Origin: Prorocentrum cordatum
Taxonomy: Eukaryota > Sar > Dinophyceae > Prorocentrales > Prorocentraceae
Direction: 5' to 3'
NCBI GenBank assembly: GCA_963575745.1
Contig: CAUYUJ010017818.1
Coordinates: 52,693-116,692, forward strand
DNA length: 64,000 nucleotides
A model generated the notes under the pieces. The model saw only the letters and a program-made list of their open reading frames with translations, made no database searches and was not told the origin of the DNA. Below, piece by piece: positions 62,916-64,000 of the stretch. How positions within the stretch are numbered: position 1 is the stretch's first letter; each line of letters opens with the position of its first letter. The position numbers and the translations under genes are program-made.

Positions 62916-64000
62916 TCACATCAGCGGCAGTGACGCCTTCAGCGTCGTTAGGCCGCGCAGAAGGGTCGGCCTGATCTGAGGTGTGGGGCGCACTGCGTTG
63001 CACGGGGCGAGCCCAGAGTGAGGCTCACTGTCGCGGTCACGCTGAGCCGAGTCGCCTGATGGTATCGTGCCGTCTCGATCCTGGATATCGATGTCGTCCT
63101 GGCTATCCTCCGACGCGTGGAACGAGTCCATGGATGTATTGCCGATATCGCTTGCCGCGATGTGCTGGAGCAGCCATGATACGGGATCTTCTGCGGCCTG
63201 ATCGGTGCCGTCCGTCGGCGCCGCAGCGAGCTCCGCCTCGACGAGCGGCAGCATGTCTGGCGGTTGGTGCAGGATAACATCAGCGAGGTACGCCATGGCG
63301 TCATGGTCGGGTGGAGGGAGACCTCTTGGCAGCAGAGCATGGGCCCGTGAGAGGTATGGCGGCAAAGGCGCCATGAAAGCCTCAGGGCCAACGAGCGTGG
63401 CACGAGCGCCCTGGTACTCCAGAAGGAGGCCGAAATAGCGGGTGGCGTACTCGCGGCTGCTCTGGATCCGAGTGAGGTTGCGGTTGATGCGCTGCCTGTC
63501 GGGGCCCGCTCTGTGCCAGATGTCCTCGCACATGTCGACCGCGGTGCGATGACGCAGGGCGTCGGTGGTGTCCTCGGACGCCTCAAGGAAGAGGTGATCG
63601 TACTGTGGCAGATGAAGCGTCGCCAGGATGTACGGGACGCAGTCCTCGAGCCATGCCCAGAACATGTCCTGGTTATCCTCACCTGGTGCCCACGCCGCAG
63701 CACACGGTATGAGCCGGGCGCGGATCATCATCAGGTGCCAGAAAGCAGGATCTTCCTCGGGTTCGCCCCTATCTCGCATGGGAGTGGTGGGACCCGTAGG
63801 GCAATAGCGGGGCACAGCAGCGGGGCTGAAGCCGCCACTGTGTGCCTGGCCAGTACTGCACGGACTCGCGGCAGCGGTGCCGTTGACGATCGGGTCCAAG
63901 ATGGTGCAGTGATCGTACTTGTAGATGCTGTCATCGTAGAGGTAGAAAAGGGACGCACGTTCGACGTGCTGCAGAAGAAACCCACCTCCATGCTGGGGCG
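62916..64000 (-). CDS. N-terminal region of the retrotransposon protein, copy 2, 5' partial
   Basis: The frame is open from the right window edge, so the true start lies outside. The sequence is helical and acidic (DMFWAWLEDCVPYILATLHL, MAYLADVILHQPPDMLPLVEAEL), with a hairpin repeat encoding GGFSPAA near its start. No family was recognised; by position it corresponds to the ORF1 or gag-like part of LINEs. An extra T near 62948 throws it out of frame before the acidic region that copy 1 keeps in frame. Confidence 0.55.
   Translation of the reverse strand, partial: PQHGGGFLLQHVERASLFYLYDDSIYKYDHCTILDPIVNGTAAASPCSTGQAHSGGFSPAAVPRYCPTGPTTPMRDRGEPEEDPAFWHLMMIRARLIPCAAAWAPGEDNQDMFWAWLEDCVPYILATLHLPQYDHLFLEASEDTTDALRHRTAVDMCEDIWHRAGPDRQRINRNLTRIQSSREYATRYFGLLLEYQGARATLVGPEAFMAPLPPYLSRAHALLPRGLPPPDHDAMAYLADVILHQPPDMLPLVEAELAAAPTDGTDQAAEDPVSWLLQHIAASDIGNTSMDSFHASEDSQDDIDIQDRDGTIPSGDSAQRDRDSEPHSGLAPCNAVRPTPQIRPTLLRGLTTLKASLPLM
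63813..63847. repeat. core hairpin repeat near the element's 5' end
   Basis: Arms GCACAGCAGCGG and CCACTGTGTGC pair imperfectly around the core. The inner CAGCGG/CCACTG flank is shared with the 62851 site. Encodes GGFSPAA. Confidence 0.7.

Larger units (their letters stand above)
54001..64000 (-). mobile_element. giant non-LTR retrotransposon, copy 2 (3' end lost in gap, 5' end beyond window)
   Basis: Nearly identical to copy 1 over 9 kb, same strand. It extends about 1 kb further 5' than copy 1. Own lesions: extra T near 62948, lost C near 62652, lost bases near 60350 and 60242, lost C near 58487, extra A near 57470, TGA at 56965, lost G near 56059 and TAG at 54158. Confidence 0.85.

Overview
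The window looks like nuclear DNA of a dinoflagellate. The evidence is high GC, very many simple repeats, several decayed retroelements of more than one class, few recognisable host genes, and a minus-strand gene (8395-9525) whose 5' end carries what look like two relict copies of the dinoflagellate spliced leader. No rRNA, tRNA, CRISPR or bacterial operon structure was seen. Two 100-N gaps (1417-1516, 53901-54000) mark a scaffolded draft assembly.

Layout. 1-1366: 3' part of a mobile element with a tyrosine recombinase C-terminus followed, in an overlapping frame, by a cytosine-5-methyltransferase-like domain. 1517-2117: a GGA tract, a long hairpin and a dispersed repeat module that recurs at 33683-34425. 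2155-5907: a 1250-codon reading frame for a repetitive coiled-coil protein. 5908-8390: non-coding with tandem duplications and GGA tracts. 8395-9525: hypothetical gene with spliced-leader relics. 9750-18550: a repeat field (three AT-rich islands, a 78-bp satellite of about 20 copies, degenerate 12-mers, CTTGGGG minisatellites, a roughly 400-bp CA/GCAC alternating tract). 21250-25602: a decayed non-LTR retrotransposon (ORF1-like, APE endonuclease, RT, C-terminal motif) ending at an AGT microsatellite. 26390-28060: a diverged satellite of about 155 bp. 28189-28512: a helicase C-terminal remnant. 28800-41813: mostly repeats, with inverted-repeat elements at 31528, 34482, 35950 and 36334, a roughly 1-kb polypurine GGA tract and an 835-bp GA tract.

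42180-64000 is the most interesting part: two copies, head to tail on the minus strand, of a very large non-LTR retrotransposon, separated by an assembly gap. In transcription order the element has an unknown N-terminal region, a short hydrophobic segment, an ADP-ribosyltransferase-like domain, a cysteine-rich zinc-binding-like region, an APE endonuclease, a reverse transcriptase with a terminal CCHC motif, and RNase H. Each copy is broken by its own point stops and 1-bp indels, but comparing them implies an ancestor with one continuous reading frame of about 4,000 codons. Spread through the element are short hairpins with an invariant core (GGCTGAAGCCG or GGCTGGAGCCG on the + strand) and arms that differ from site to site yet stay complementary. 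They look like a family of tiny elements tolerated inside coding sequence.
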